A DNA stretch of 64,000 nt from Bacteroidaceae bacterium (GTDB lineage Bacteria; Bacteroidota; Bacteroidia; Bacteroidales; Bacteroidaceae). Of this stretch, positions 1 through 10,053 are shown in pieces; the first letter of the stretch is position 1; every line of letters begins with the position of its first letter. A model generated the notes under the pieces. The model did no database searches and had not been told where the DNA came from. It saw only the letters and a list, made by a program, of their open reading frames with translations. The stretch spans positions 83,159-147,158 of the forward strand of contig JAFZGA010000002.1 in NCBI GenBank assembly GCA_017555585.1, written 5' to 3'. Made by a program: the position numbers and the translations under genes.

Positions 1-2
1 AT

Positions 3-506
3 ATGCAGGAACTGTATGACGGTATAGAGAAGAATAAGAATGTGATATTGTCTTTCTTGAAGAGTGGCGGTATAACAGAAGATGAAATAATCGTTTCGGC
101 ACCGGCTGTTACCGACCGTCTTGCACAAAGCTATGTTCCCGACAATGTCAAATTCCGTTACCAGTCCGAAGCTGTCATAACAGTGATATCTCCACAGGTG
201 GAAAAGGTTATAGAACTTATGGGTAAGCAAATTGAGCTTATGAAGGATGGTGTTATAATAAGTAACGAATATAACTACCAGACTCAGTTTGAATATACCG
301 CTTTGAACGACATCAAACCTGAAATGATTGAGGAGGCTACGCGTAATGCACGTGCAGTAGCACAGAAGTTTGCCGAGGATTCCGGTAGTAAACTCGGAAA
401 TATCAAGCAAGCTTCACAAGGACAATTCAGCATAAGCAGTGATGAAACAACTCCACAAATTAAAAATATCAGAGTGGTGACAACAATCAAATATGCACTT
501 GAGTAG
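3..506 (+). CDS. SIMPL-domain (DUF541) protein, 5' end cut by window
   Basis: The frame is open to the left edge, so the N-terminus (probably a signal peptide and about 60-70 residues, from the usual family size near 230 aa) lies outside. The visible 167 residues have the alternating strand/helix pattern of SIMPL/DUF541 proteins, ending in a typical strand (VRVVTTIKYALE-like). These are periplasmic or membrane-associated proteins of poorly defined role. The Met at position 3 is probably internal. The stop is followed at once by a strong terminator shared with the convergent dedA-like gene. Confidence 0.7.
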   Translation: MQELYDGIEKNKNVILSFLKSGGITEDEIIVSAPAVTDRLAQSYVPDNVKFRYQSEAVITVISPQVEKVIELMGKQIELMKDGVIISNEYNYQTQFEYTALNDIKPEMIEEATRNARAVAQKFAEDSGSKLGNIKQASQGQFSISSDETTPQIKNIRVVTTIKYALE

Positions 507-544
507 AACAGAAAAAGGCACCCAAAGGTGCCTTTTTCTGTTCT
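505..544. terminator. Bidirectional intrinsic terminator
   Basis: An 18-base arm (505-522) and its complement (527-544) enclose a 4-base loop, with A- and T-runs on the two sides. It sits between convergent genes (stops at 506 and 556) and can serve both. Confidence 0.9.
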
Positions 545-555
545 ATTGATAATGA

Positions 556-1188
556 TTATTTTTTCTTCATTCCCTTGTATGCAAGGTATGCAACGACAAA
601 CACAGCTACAACAATGAACACAATGCCTATCTCGCTGCTGTACTCCTTCACCTTGTTCATCACAGCCTCCTCGGTCTGCAAGCCGGGGATGTATGCCATG
701 TAATAACCAAGCGCTGCAAGAATCACATTCCAGATACCGGCACCGATTGTTGTATAAAGTACAAAACGGCCAAGCCCCATGCGTGCAAGACCGGCCGGGA
801 TTGAAATGAGCTGACGCACTACCGGTACCAGACGGCCAATGAGAGTAGATACCACACCGTGCTCGTCGAAGTACTTCTCGGCCTTCTGCACTTTGGCCTC
901 ATCAATAAGACACATATGGCCAATGCGGCTGTTGGCAAAACCATAAACTATTGGACGACCGAACCACAATGCAATAAAGTAGTTTATCAATGCGCCCATG
1001 AGTGCGCCGAGTGTCGCAAACAGGACAACCAGAACAACATTCATATCACCGCTCACGGCAGCTTTCCATGCGGCAGGGGGAACAACCGCCTCCGATGGGA
1101 ATGGGATAAAAGAACTCTCAATAGTCATGAACAGCATCACTGTCCAGTAATTCAAGTGGTCAAGACAAAATTGAATCAATGTTTCCAT
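556..1188 (-). CDS. DedA/VTT-family inner-membrane protein
   Basis: This 210-aa polytopic protein belongs to the DedA (SNARE-associated/VTT) family, whose members act as lipid carriers or flippases, for example for undecaprenyl phosphate. The N-terminal re-entrant region reads FIPFPSEAVVPPAAW (about residues 26-40). The conserved GRLVPVVR motif, with its essential Pro and Arg residues, is near residue 120. Several hydrophobic segments follow, and the C-terminus is a basic tail. Length is normal. The next gene upstream on the strand is the Ca2+ ATPase; the 48-bp gap suggests co-transcription. Confidence 0.85.
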   Translation of the reverse strand: METLIQFCLDHLNYWTVMLFMTIESSFIPFPSEAVVPPAAWKAAVSGDMNVVLVVLFATLGALMGALINYFIALWFGRPIVYGFANSRIGHMCLIDEAKVQKAEKYFDEHGVVSTLIGRLVPVVRQLISIPAGLARMGLGRFVLYTTIGAGIWNVILAALGYYMAYIPGLQTEEAVMNKVKEYSSEIGIVFIVVAVFVVAYLAYKGMKKK

Positions 1189-1236
1189 AAAGTTTTATTT
1201 TTTGTTTGTTATTTCATTTCAATAATATCAGCGCGG

Positions 1237-3909
1237 TCATTTTCTACAGAAAAGACGTATTGCTTCGCCAATCCAGAGCACGAGCGATGTCGAAGCGATG
1301 ATGATGCCCCAGCTCTTGGCTGTCAAAGGCTCTACATTGAACATCTCGCCACCAAATGTAACGATAAGGAACTGACCTATCAGAATGACACCGCACACAA
1401 ACAGGAATGACGTATCGGCAAACAGACCTTTGAATGCCGATTCTCCTGTCATATAAGCCTTAGCATTGAACATATTCCAGAATTGTAGCATAACAAAGAA
1501 GGTGAAGAACTCAGACTGCTCATACCTTGACATGCCACCGCTATTGTCGAACCACACCAATAATGCTAGCTGCACTGCAACAAATAATACTCCTACGACA
1601 AAGATGTTCCATGCCATTGATGCAGTAATGATGAAATCACCGTTTGCACCACTCTTGCGCGGTTTATCCTTCATCACCGACCAGCTTGGAGGCAACGAAG
1701 CCAACGCTCCTGCCGCAAAGGTATCCATGATAAGATTTACCCACAACATTTGAGTAATGGTCAAAGGAGATTCTGTACCAATCAGCGAACCGAGCATGAC
1801 GATTATACATGCTGCCACATTTATCGTAAGCTGGAAAAGCAGGAATCGCTGAATGTTCTTGTATAGCGAACGGCCCCACATGACAGCACGTGTTATGCTG
1901 CTGAACGAGTTATCTATAATGGTTATGTCGCTAGCTTCCTTTGCAACAGATGTACCGTCACCCATCGACAATCCCACCTGAGCCGCCTTCAGAGCCGGTG
2001 CATCATTTGTTCCGTCACCAGTAACGGCAACCACAGCGTCCTGCTCCTGCAACAGCCTTACAAGACGTTGCTTGTCCATTGGACGTGCACGGCACATGAT
2101 CTTCAACCCCATTACACGCTTGGCAGCCTCATCATCTGTCAAAGCCTCGAATTCAGGACCTGTGATAATTGCTTCGGTAGGAGTATTCCTGTCGCATATA
2201 CCTATCTGTCGGCCAATCTCACGCGCTGTTCCGGGAGTGTCACCTGTCACAATCTTCACATCGACACCAGCCTGCATACAACGTCCTACAGCCTCAGGAA
2301 CATCAGCACGTACAGGATCGGAGATTGCCACAAAACCCACGAATGTGAGGTCTGTTCCATGCAGACGGCCATTCTCGTATGGCGCAACATCAGCATTATC
2401 GTCGAGTATCTGATAAGCAAAACCGAGTGTACGCATTGCCATGCTCTGATATTCGAGGAGCTTTGCCTCTATTGATTCGCGGTGTTTGCCAACAGTTGTT
2501 TCTCCGTTCTCTGTCATCATTCTCTCGCAATGGGCAAGTACTATTTCGGGTGCGCCTTTGACATAAAGTACCTTTTTCCCGAGCAATGGAGAATCGACCA
2601 CGGTTGCCATATACTTGCGCTCTGTAGAGAATGTCAACTGACTGAGCACCTTTGCTTCGTCACGCAGCTGCTGATAGTCGACGCCCTGTTTATCAAGCCA
2701 CAGCAGAAGTGCAGCCTCGGTGGGGTTACCTATTGTCTTTACTGCACCCTCTTCCTTGTTGAGGTTTGCCGTTGAATTTACAGCCATACCCTCCTTGACT
2801 ACGACACTTGCCGAACCGCTTCCCAAAACCTGATCCTTCAAGGCAAAGAAGTTTGTTTCGTGTACCTGCATTCTGTTCTGGGTGAGCGTACCTGTCTTGT
2901 CGGTACAAATGACGGTTGTCGCGCCCATTGTCTCGCATGCATGCATCTTACGTACAAGATTGTTTGTCTTAAGCATACGGTTCATACTCAACGCAAGGCT
3001 CAATGTAACCGACATTGGCAATCCTTCGGGAACAGACACCACGATGAGAGTCACCGCAATCATAAAGCTGTTGAGCAACGACGAGACAACATCCATTGTG
3101 TCCAGAGGATTGTCCTGCATGAACACCTTCAACGACAACAGCACGAACGTTACGGCAGCTACCACATAACCAACCTTGCTTATCAGCCCTGCAAGACGTT
3201 TCAACTGCATCTGCAATGGAGTATCAAGTTCATTATCTATCAATGCACCCTGATTGACCTTGCCGTATTCAGTAGCGTCACCAACAAGATCCACCTGCAT
3301 TATTCCATGACCGTCGACAACAGTTGTGCTACGTAACGCCCTGTTTGAAGGGTATGTAGCCTCATCGTCGAAATCGGCCTCGACGGTTGTCTTTGATATC
3401 ACAGGTTCACCGGTAAGTGTCGATTCGTTTATCTGCAACGAATGGCTCTCGAGCAACACACCGTCGGCAGGCACCTCGTCACCGGTATTGAGCATTACAA
3501 TGTCTCCGACAACAATCTCCTTGCGCGACACCTCCTGCACCTTTCCGTTACGCATTACCGTAACCATTATATCGTCGTTAACGGTATTGAGCACCTCAAA
3601 GGCACGTGCAGCCTTTACCTCGAATATAAAGCCTATGGTGCTGGCAAGTATTATAGCGAAGAAAATGCCGAGTGGCTCAAGGAAAGCGGCAAAGCCTTCC
3701 TGCTCCGGGCCCCAACAGTGAACACCAGATATTATCATCGACAACACCCACGCAAGCAGAAGAATGCGTATTATAGGGTCCTCGAACTTCTCCATAAACT
3801 GCGTCCATAGCGACACCCTTTTGGGAGGTGTCAGCACATTCTCGCCAAAAAGACGACGGCTCTCTTCGACCTGTTCGGTGGTCAGACCTGTAATTTTATT
3901 TTCCGACAT
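1237..3909 (-). CDS. Calcium-translocating P-type ATPase (PMCA type)
   Basis: An 890-aa P2-type ATPase with the full domain series: N-terminal cation-ATPase domain, actuator with a TGEP motif (about residues 166-169), TM4 ion-binding PEGLP motif (294-298), phosphorylation motif DKTGT with Asp337, nucleotide-binding domain, GDGTND hinge motif near residue 650, and a C-terminal membrane domain. The PEGL motif and the overall length match bacterial PMCA-like Ca2+ pumps, which export Ca2+ at the cost of ATP. All catalytic signatures look intact. The start is fixed by MSENKITGLT, 23 bp from the metH stop. Substrate specificity is inferred from the family, not shown. Confidence 0.88.
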   Translation of the reverse strand: MSENKITGLTTEQVEESRRLFGENVLTPPKRVSLWTQFMEKFEDPIIRILLLAWVLSMIISGVHCWGPEQEGFAAFLEPLGIFFAIILASTIGFIFEVKAARAFEVLNTVNDDIMVTVMRNGKVQEVSRKEIVVGDIVMLNTGDEVPADGVLLESHSLQINESTLTGEPVISKTTVEADFDDEATYPSNRALRSTTVVDGHGIMQVDLVGDATEYGKVNQGALIDNELDTPLQMQLKRLAGLISKVGYVVAAVTFVLLSLKVFMQDNPLDTMDVVSSLLNSFMIAVTLIVVSVPEGLPMSVTLSLALSMNRMLKTNNLVRKMHACETMGATTVICTDKTGTLTQNRMQVHETNFFALKDQVLGSGSASVVVKEGMAVNSTANLNKEEGAVKTIGNPTEAALLLWLDKQGVDYQQLRDEAKVLSQLTFSTERKYMATVVDSPLLGKKVLYVKGAPEIVLAHCERMMTENGETTVGKHRESIEAKLLEYQSMAMRTLGFAYQILDDNADVAPYENGRLHGTDLTFVGFVAISDPVRADVPEAVGRCMQAGVDVKIVTGDTPGTAREIGRQIGICDRNTPTEAIITGPEFEALTDDEAAKRVMGLKIMCRARPMDKQRLVRLLQEQDAVVAVTGDGTNDAPALKAAQVGLSMGDGTSVAKEASDITIIDNSFSSITRAVMWGRSLYKNIQRFLLFQLTINVAACIIVMLGSLIGTESPLTITQMLWVNLIMDTFAAGALASLPPSWSVMKDKPRKSGANGDFIITASMAWNIFVVGVLFVAVQLALLVWFDNSGGMSRYEQSEFFTFFVMLQFWNMFNAKAYMTGESAFKGLFADTSFLFVCGVILIGQFLIVTFGGEMFNVEPLTAKSWGIIIASTSLVLWIGEAIRLFCRK

Positions 3910-3932
3910 ATCCGTTCGTTATATGAATCAAC

Positions 3933-6665
3933 TCAAAAAAGTTTCAATTTATTTCCACGTGCTTCATCGAGCGAACGCAATGGTTTTTCGCTCCTTGAAG
4001 ACACACTGTTACGCAAAGCCTCCTGCTCGATCTTCAGTTTGCCTACAAATGCCAAACGGCGCTCGCTGCCACCAAGAAGCTCTGCTGCAACAACAACATT
4101 CTGCGACACGTCCTTAACGTGTATCACCGGTGCCGAATAGTGCGGTGCAATCTTTAACGCTGTATGCAACGGACTTGTTGTGGCTCCGGCAATCATCACC
4201 GGGATATCGAGCCCTTGAAGCTCCATCTCCTTGACCACAGAAACCATCTCGTCGAGCGACGGTGTTATAAGACCGCTCAACACCACAATATCGACATTGT
4301 TACGTTTTGCCTCGGAGACGATACGTTCCTGAGGAACCATCACGCCAAGATCTATGACATCGTATCCGTTACAGCCCATCACCACTCCTGCGATGTTCTT
4401 TCCGATATCATGGACATCGCCCTTGACAGTAGCATGCAGTACCTTGCCTGCCGACTGTCTCATCTCGCTACGCTCACCCTCGATGAGTGGCTGAAGTATG
4501 GCAACAGCCTGTTTCATGGTACGTGCAGTCTTTACCACCTGCGGAAGGAAAAGCTTTCCTTCGCCGAAAAGATTGCCTACAACGCCCATGCCATCCATGA
4601 GAGGACCGCCGATGACATCAACCGCAGTGCCGTATTTCTCGACTGCCTCAGCAAGGTCACACTCGAGCCAGTCGCCTATACCCTTGAGCAGTGCCCATTC
4701 AAGACGTTTTTCGACACTCTCATTGCGCCAAGCATCGTCAGTGACACTCTGCACAGCCGTTCCCTGCGACTTCAGTTCTTCGGCAATGGCGATAAGTTTC
4801 TCTGTTGCACCTTCGTGGCGGTTGAGCACCACATCTTCCATTGCCTCACGCACCTCGGGTGCAATGTCATTGTACTGCACCTGTGTCTGAGGGTTAACAA
4901 TACCCATATCCATACCTGCCGATATGGCATGATATAGAAAGACTGCATGCAAGGCCTCGCGCACATAGTTGTTACCCCTGAACGAGAAAGATAGATTGCT
5001 TACACCGCCGCTCACATGCGCACCCTTTAGATTTTCTCTTATCCATGCGCATGCCCTTATGAAATCAAGACCATACGATGCATGTTCCTCAATGCCTGTT
5101 GCAACAGCAAGGATATTAGGGTCGAATATTATCTCGAAAGGTTCAAAACCGGCCTTCCCGGTCAACAGACGGAAAGCCCTTTCACACACAGCAATCCTGC
5201 GTTCGTATGTTGTTGCCTGACCTTCCTCGTCAAAAGCCATGACTACAACAACAGCACCGAGACGTCTGGCCTCGACAGCACGTTCTACAAATAGTTCCTC
5301 ACCCTCTTTCAATGAGATTGAATTTACTATGGCACGCCCCTGTATGCACTTCAAGCCGGCACGTATCACCTCCCAATCGGAAGAATCCACCATCAACGGC
5401 AAACGCGCAATCTCAGGTTCACCTGCAAGCATATTAAGGAAGTTGACCATCTCTGCTTTTACGTCAAGCAGACCATCGTCCATGTTTATATCAAGTACCT
5501 GGGCACCATCCTCGACCTGCTGACGCGCAATCTTCAGTGCCTCGGTATAATTCTTTTCGTTTATCAGTCGCAAGAACTTGCGCGAACCGGCGACATTACA
5601 TCTCTCGCCGACATTCATGAAGTTGGAACTGCTGTTAAGCACCACCCTTTCAAGACCTGATAGCCACAGCTCGGAAGGTTTGGCAACGGGAACACGCGGT
5701 ACAACACCATCGACCATCGGCGGGAACAGTGCTATGTATTCGTCGGTTGTACCGCAACAGCCACCAACAATATTGACAAGTCCCTCGTTGATATATTCGC
5801 GCACGATAGCGGCCATCTCTGCCGGTGTCTGGTCGTACTCGCCAAGAGCATTGGGCAAGCCGGCATTGGGATATACACTTATATAGAAAGGCGCAATCTT
5901 GGAAAGACGCTTTAGGAATGGCTTCATCTCCCTTGCACCAAACGAGCAGTTCAAGCCCACCGACAGCAACTTGCGCCCAGCAACCGAAGCAAGGAAGGCC
6001 TCTATTGTCTGGCCCGAAAGAATACGTCCCTGAGTATCGGCAACGGTAAACGAAAGCATCACCGGCACTTCGCGACCGGCAGCGGCCATAGCCTCGTCCG
6101 ATGCATAAAGAGCAGCCTTGGCATTGAGAGTATCGAATATTGTCTCGCACAGCAACACATCGACACCGCCCTCAATGAGTGCTATCATCTGCTCCTTATA
6201 GGCCTCGACAAGCTCGTCGAATGTGACATTGCGGAAAGCCGGATTCTCGACATCGGGGCTCATGGAGCATGTACGCGATGTAGGCCCCACCGAACCAGCA
6301 ACAAAACGGGGCTTATCGGGAGTAGAGAATTCATCGGCTACCTTACGTGCCAATTCTGCCGCACGGCGGTTTATTTCCCCGCACAGTGCCTCGCACTTGT
6401 ACTCCGCCTGCGAGATTCTGTTGGCGTTGAACGTAGATGTCTCGATTATATCGGCACCGGCAGCAAGATATTTGGCGTGTATCTCGCGAATGATATCAGG
6501 GCGGGTGAGCACCAATATATCATTATTGCCCTTGAGCAAAGTCGAGTGCCCGGCAAACCTATCGCCACGGAAATCACTCTCATTAAGGGCATACCTCTGT
6601 ACCATTGTACCCATTGCCCCATCAAGAACGAGTATCCTCTCTTTGAGTATATTATGCAATTCCAT
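3933..6665 (-). CDS. metH: Cobalamin-dependent methionine synthase without activation domain
   Basis: Transfers a methyl group from 5-methyltetrahydrofolate to homocysteine through cobalamin. Visible in order: a homocysteine-binding domain with zinc-ligand cysteines in NCSFGA and GGCCGTT, a pterin-binding domain starting near FMNVGERCNVAGSRKF, the B12 cap helices, and a Rossmann B12 domain with the cobalt-ligating DVHDIGKN motif (His752 counted from the chosen start). The protein ends about 160 residues after that His, so the AdoMet-binding reactivation domain of E. coli MetH (about 1227 aa) is missing. I chose MELHNILKERILVLDGAMG over a Met seven codons upstream, because the family begins there. 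No cobalamin riboswitch was seen in the 85-bp upstream gap. Confidence 0.92.
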   Translation of the reverse strand: MELHNILKERILVLDGAMGTMVQRYALNESDFRGDRFAGHSTLLKGNNDILVLTRPDIIREIHAKYLAAGADIIETSTFNANRISQAEYKCEALCGEINRRAAELARKVADEFSTPDKPRFVAGSVGPTSRTCSMSPDVENPAFRNVTFDELVEAYKEQMIALIEGGVDVLLCETIFDTLNAKAALYASDEAMAAAGREVPVMLSFTVADTQGRILSGQTIEAFLASVAGRKLLSVGLNCSFGAREMKPFLKRLSKIAPFYISVYPNAGLPNALGEYDQTPAEMAAIVREYINEGLVNIVGGCCGTTDEYIALFPPMVDGVVPRVPVAKPSELWLSGLERVVLNSSSNFMNVGERCNVAGSRKFLRLINEKNYTEALKIARQQVEDGAQVLDINMDDGLLDVKAEMVNFLNMLAGEPEIARLPLMVDSSDWEVIRAGLKCIQGRAIVNSISLKEGEELFVERAVEARRLGAVVVVMAFDEEGQATTYERRIAVCERAFRLLTGKAGFEPFEIIFDPNILAVATGIEEHASYGLDFIRACAWIRENLKGAHVSGGVSNLSFSFRGNNYVREALHAVFLYHAISAGMDMGIVNPQTQVQYNDIAPEVREAMEDVVLNRHEGATEKLIAIAEELKSQGTAVQSVTDDAWRNESVEKRLEWALLKGIGDWLECDLAEAVEKYGTAVDVIGGPLMDGMGVVGNLFGEGKLFLPQVVKTARTMKQAVAILQPLIEGERSEMRQSAGKVLHATVKGDVHDIGKNIAGVVMGCNGYDVIDLGVMVPQERIVSEAKRNNVDIVVLSGLITPSLDEMVSVVKEMELQGLDIPVMIAGATTSPLHTALKIAPHYSAPVIHVKDVSQNVVVAAELLGGSERRLAFVGKLKIEQEALRNSVSSRSEKPLRSLDEARGNKLKLF

Positions 6666-6750
6666 ATTGTACTTTCTTAAAAACATCTACTCTACCCTTC
6701 GCATTACCGAAAGATAGAGCATCGTATAAATCAAGGATAAGCATGAGGGA

Positions 6751-7212
6751 TCAATAATCCTTTCTTATTCTGTCCATTTCGCGTTTATCGTCGCGTTCCT
6801 TTATCGACTCTCGCTTATCATATTCGTGCTTACCGCGTGCGAGGGCTATCACAAGTTTTGCCAAACCCTTCTCGTTTATAAACAGGCGCATAGGCACTAT
6901 TGTAAAACCGGGATTCTTGACTGTTTGCTTGAGTTTTCGTAGTTCGTTACGCTGAAGCAGCAACTTGCGGTCGCGACGTGCCACATGGTTATTGTACGAA
7001 CCGTAGAAATACTCTGCCACATGCATGTTCTTTACCCAAAGTTCATCGGCAATGAATGTACAGTATGTATCGACAAGGCTAGCCTTTGACTGCCTTATCG
7101 ATTTTATCTCCGTACCGGTGAGTACAATTCCGGCAGTGTATGTGTCGACAACAATGTAGTCGAACGACGCCCTGCGGTTCTTAATATTGACGTTAGAAAC
7201 TCTCTTCTCCAT
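6751..7212 (-). CDS. smpB: SsrA-binding protein
   Basis: A 153-aa SmpB, the tmRNA partner in trans-translation ribosome rescue. The family core is plain: the NRRASFDY start, [28 protein letters not shown], the RRDRKLLL helix, and a C-terminal basic tail ([22 protein letters not shown]). Full length. The gene begins 2 bp past the stop of the upstream lipoprotein gene, so the two are very likely co-transcribed. Confidence 0.95.
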   Translation of the reverse strand: MEKRVSNVNIKNRRASFDYIVVDTYTAGIVLTGTEIKSIRQSKASLVDTYCTFIADELWVKNMHVAEYFYGSYNNHVARRDRKLLLQRNELRKLKQTVKNPGFTIVPMRLFINEKGLAKLVIALARGKHEYDKRESIKERDDKREMDRIRKDY

Positions 7213-7214
7213 GA

Positions 7215-7961
7215 TCAGTTATGTAACGGATTGACATATTCGCCAGCATAGATGCCACATGCGACATCATACAGTTCGCCTGTCACCTTCTTGTTCTTGC
7301 GATATATTCTGAATGTCAGTTTCTCATATTCCCTCAAAGCCGACTTTTCCTCGTCGGTAAACATTTCGGTAATGTTCTTTATGTCATACGAGAGAAGTTT
7401 TGAATTCACAGTGTCGCTTGGCAAAGTTGTCTTGGCAAGGATATCCAATCTTACAGTATCCTTCTCGACACCGCGCAATGCCATGACAAAATCGGTTGCT
7501 GAAGGCTTTGCCGCAAATGAGACATTGATGTTCAGTCGGTTGTCCCATATCCATGTAGGATAAGTATTGGCAGACAACAACTTATATGAATAAAGCCCCA
7601 ACGGCAACCCGTAATCGCCGGCATCGACACTGCCACGTGGCATAATCGGCAACGTAGCAATCTCCTCTACATTAGAATATATATTCAGTTCACCACCTTT
7701 ACCGTTGTATGCATCAAAATAATAGTGAAGAATCAAATGGGCACGGTCACCCGGCTCAAGACCGAACTTACCGAAATCGCCTACATTGTTTACACGATAC
7801 AATGTATCCTCAAACTCAGGAGCAAGCTTCAGATCCTCGGTTATGGTGTATATATTGCTCGAATATGAGCTTACCACATAGGTAGGCTGAACGGGTTCAC
7901 AAGATGTAAACAACAGCACAGCTGCCACAATTGCAGAAAATATTCCTTTAAGTTTGTTCAT
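7215..7961 (-). CDS. NigD-like lipoprotein
   Basis: 248 aa. The N-terminus is a lipoprotein signal with lipobox FTSC (Cys21), so an outer-membrane or periplasmic lipid anchor is expected. The body is rich in beta strands and matches my memory of the Bacteroidales NigD-like family (residues about 40-240, with the [33 protein letters not shown] core). NigD proteins are named from the nigABCD bacteriocin locus, but most copies have no known function. It is two bases from smpB. Confidence 0.7.
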   Translation of the reverse strand: MNKLKGIFSAIVAAVLLFTSCEPVQPTYVVSSYSSNIYTITEDLKLAPEFEDTLYRVNNVGDFGKFGLEPGDRAHLILHYYFDAYNGKGGELNIYSNVEEIATLPIMPRGSVDAGDYGLPLGLYSYKLLSANTYPTWIWDNRLNINVSFAAKPSATDFVMALRGVEKDTVRLDILAKTTLPSDTVNSKLLSYDIKNITEMFTDEEKSALREYEKLTFRIYRKNKKVTGELYDVACGIYAGEYVNPLHN

Positions 7962-8111
7962 AGTATATACATATTTTAGAAACTAAATGCGAAGATACAA
8001 ACAAAAAGGCAAACAACGTACCTGAAACACCAAATATATACAACTATTATATATTTTTTAGCACATATAGGGTAAGTATGCGACTTTTTATAAACATTTT
8101 TTATTGCTACT

Positions 8112-8142
8112 TTTGTTCTACACATAATTTTCATTATCTTCG
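8112..8142 (+). promoter_or_regulatory. Bacteroides-type promoter of the nifU-like/GGGtGRT unit
   Basis: A -33 TTTG (8112-8115), a 19-base spacer, then TATCTTCG (8135-8142), one base off the Bacteroidota -7 consensus TAnnTTTG. It is about 45 bp upstream of the start at 8188. The genes it would serve use strongly biased codons, which fits high expression. Confidence 0.65.
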
Positions 8143-8187
8143 CAGAGCGAAATAGTCTATGTTTCACATTTTAAACATATAAAAATT

Positions 8188-8889
8188 ATGGTTTATTCAC
8201 ACGAAGTAGAAAACATGTGTGTAGTAAAGAAAGGTCCTAACCACGGTCCTGCTCCAATACCCGAAGAGGGCAAATGGATCAAGGCTAAAGAGGTTGCCGA
8301 CATTTCAGGTTTCACACACGGTATTGGTTGGTGCGCTCCTCAGCAGGGTGCATGTAAGCTTTCATTGAACATCAAGAACGGTATCATCCAGGAAGCTCTT
8401 GTTGAGACAATCGGTTGCTCAGGTATGACACACTCTGCAGCTATGGCTTCAGAGATTCTCCCAGGCAAGACTATTCTTGAAGCTTTGAATACTGACCTTG
8501 TTTGCGACGCTATCAACACAGCTATGCGCGAGTTGTTCTTGCAGATCGTTTACGGTCGTAGCCAGTCAGCTTTCTCAGAGGGCGGTTTGATCATCGGTGC
8601 AGGTCTTGAGGACCTCGGTAAAGGTCTCCGCAGCCAGACAGGTACTCTCTATGGTACTTTGGCAAAGGGTTCACGTTACTTGGAGATGGCAGAGGGTTAC
8701 ATCACTCGCCTTGCACTCGACAAGGACGACGAGATCTGCGGTTACGAGTTCATCAACCTCGGCCAGCTCATGGACGAGATCAAGAAAGGCACAGACGCTA
8801 ACGAGGCTGTCAAGAAGTTGACTAAGTCTTACGGTCGCTTCTCAGAGGAGGCAGGTGCTGTTAAGTATATTGACCCACGTAAAGAATAA
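8188..8889 (+). CDS. NifU-like Fe-S cluster assembly scaffold protein
   Basis: A 233-aa protein of the NifU/IscU-like scaffold type found in Bacteroidales and Clostridia directly before a GGGtGRT gene. Candidate cluster-binding cysteines are in GWCAPQQGACKLS (about residues 50-58), ETIGCSGMTHSA and the VCDA segment, the spacing pattern of NifU_N folds. Codon use is strongly biased (GGT, CGT, CTC, AAG), unlike flanking genes, which suggests abundant expression. The next gene starts 13 bp after the stop behind a strong GGAGG ribosome site. The precise client of this scaffold is unknown. Confidence 0.75.
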   Translation: MVYSHEVENMCVVKKGPNHGPAPIPEEGKWIKAKEVADISGFTHGIGWCAPQQGACKLSLNIKNGIIQEALVETIGCSGMTHSAAMASEILPGKTILEALNTDLVCDAINTAMRELFLQIVYGRSQSAFSEGGLIIGAGLEDLGKGLRSQTGTLYGTLAKGSRYLEMAEGYITRLALDKDDEICGYEFINLGQLMDEIKKGTDANEAVKKLTKSYGRFSEEAGAVKYIDPRKE

Positions 8890-8902
8890 GGAGGAAAAAG
8901 CT

Positions 8903-9913
8903 ATGATAAGACCCGTAAAATTTGAAAGTCAGGATCGTCGTATCAAGCAGATCCTCGCTGTACTTAACGAGAACGGTATCGCTTCTATCGAAGAGGCAAA
9001 CGAAATTTGTGAGCAGTACGGTATCGACCCTTACAAGATCTGTGAGGAGACACAGCCTATCTGTTTCGAGAATGCAAAGTGGGCTTACGTTGTAGGTGCT
9101 GCTATCGCATTGAAGAAGGGTTGCTCAAACGCTGCTGACGCAGCAGAGGCAATCGGTCTTGGTTTGCAGGCATTCTGTATCCCAGGTTCAGTAGCTGACG
9201 ACCGTAAGGTAGGTATCGGCCACGGTAACCTCGCAGCACGTCTTCTCCGCGAGGAGACAAAGTGCTTCGCATTCTTGGCAGGTCACGAGTCATTCGCAGC
9301 AGCTGAAGGTGCTATCAAGATTGCAGCTAAGGCTGACAAGGTACGTAAGGAGCCACTCCGTTGTATCTTGAACGGTCTTGGTAAGGACGCTGCACAGATC
9401 ATCTCACGTATCAACGGTTTCACATACGTACAGACAGAATTCGACTACTTCACAGGTGAGTTGAAGGTTGTACGCGAAATCGCTTATAGCGATGGTCCTC
9501 GTGCAAAGGTACGTTGCTACGGTGCTGACGATGTTCGCGAAGGTGTAGCAATCATGTGGAAGGAAGGCGTTGACGTATCAATCACAGGTAACTCAACTAA
9601 CCCTACACGCTTCCAGCACCCAGTTGCAGGTACATACAAGAAAGAGCGCGTTCTCGCAGGCCAGAACTACTTCTCAGTAGCTTCAGGTGGTGGTACAGGC
9701 CGTACACTTCACCCAGACAACATGGCTGCAGGTCCAGCATCTTACGGTATGACAGATACTATGGGCCGTATGCACTCAGACGCTCAGTTTGCAGGTTCTT
9801 CTTCAGTTCCAGCACACGTTGAGATGATGGGCTTCCTCGGTATCGGTAACAACCCAATGGTTGGTGCTACTGTTGCTATCGCAGTGGATATCGCTGGTGC
9901 ATTGAGCAAGTAA
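8903..9913 (+). CDS. GGGtGRT protein; its 3' end is the island attachment site
   Basis: 336 aa. The protein contains the family-naming GGGTGRTLHPDN motif (about residues 257-268) and is a conserved anaerobe protein of unknown biochemistry, paired with a NifU-like scaffold. I take MIRPVKFESQ as the start because a GGAGG site lies 9 bp upstream; a longer frame from 8855 overlaps the previous gene. From codon 283 (ATG at 9749) to the stop, the DNA recurs at 21065, 35240 and 40013. The present 3' end was therefore probably supplied by the most recent integration while the protein sequence stayed unchanged. Confidence 0.85.
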   Translation: MIRPVKFESQDRRIKQILAVLNENGIASIEEANEICEQYGIDPYKICEETQPICFENAKWAYVVGAAIALKKGCSNAADAAEAIGLGLQAFCIPGSVADDRKVGIGHGNLAARLLREETKCFAFLAGHESFAAAEGAIKIAAKADKVRKEPLRCILNGLGKDAAQIISRINGFTYVQTEFDYFTGELKVVREIAYSDGPRAKVRCYGADDVREGVAIMWKEGVDVSITGNSTNPTRFQHPVAGTYKKERVLAGQNYFSVASGGGTGRTLHPDNMAAGPASYGMTDTMGRMHSDAQFAGSSSVPAHVEMMGFLGIGNNPMVGATVAIAVDIAGALSK

Positions 9914-9935
9914 TATTCTTGATTTAGAATAGATT

Positions 9936-9970
9936 AGAGAGTTATCCTTTTTAGGGTGACTCTCTTTTTT
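9936..9970 (+). terminator. Terminator after the GGGtGRT gene
   Basis: AGAGAGTTATCC and its imperfect complement GGGTGACTCTCT flank a short loop, followed by six T. Equivalent but different hairpins follow the three displaced gene-end copies. Confidence 0.85.
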
Positions 9971-10053
9971 GTTGCCCTATTCAATGACACCAAACCATAA
10001 ACTTCAACACCACTACCCTAATGAAAGTTGTAATTTAAGGCTCAATTTTTCTT

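Noticed and set aside
2860-3336. Plus-strand frame opposite the Ca2+ ATPase
   Set aside because: Antisense shadow of a well-conserved P-type ATPase core.
4164-4937. Long plus-strand frame (257 codons) opposite metH
   Set aside because: It mirrors the coding bias of metH on the other strand, is rich in His/Cys/Leu as shadows are, and has no ribosome site or family match.
6666-6750. Cobalamin riboswitch before metH
   Set aside because: The gap is too short and no B12-box-like sequence was seen.
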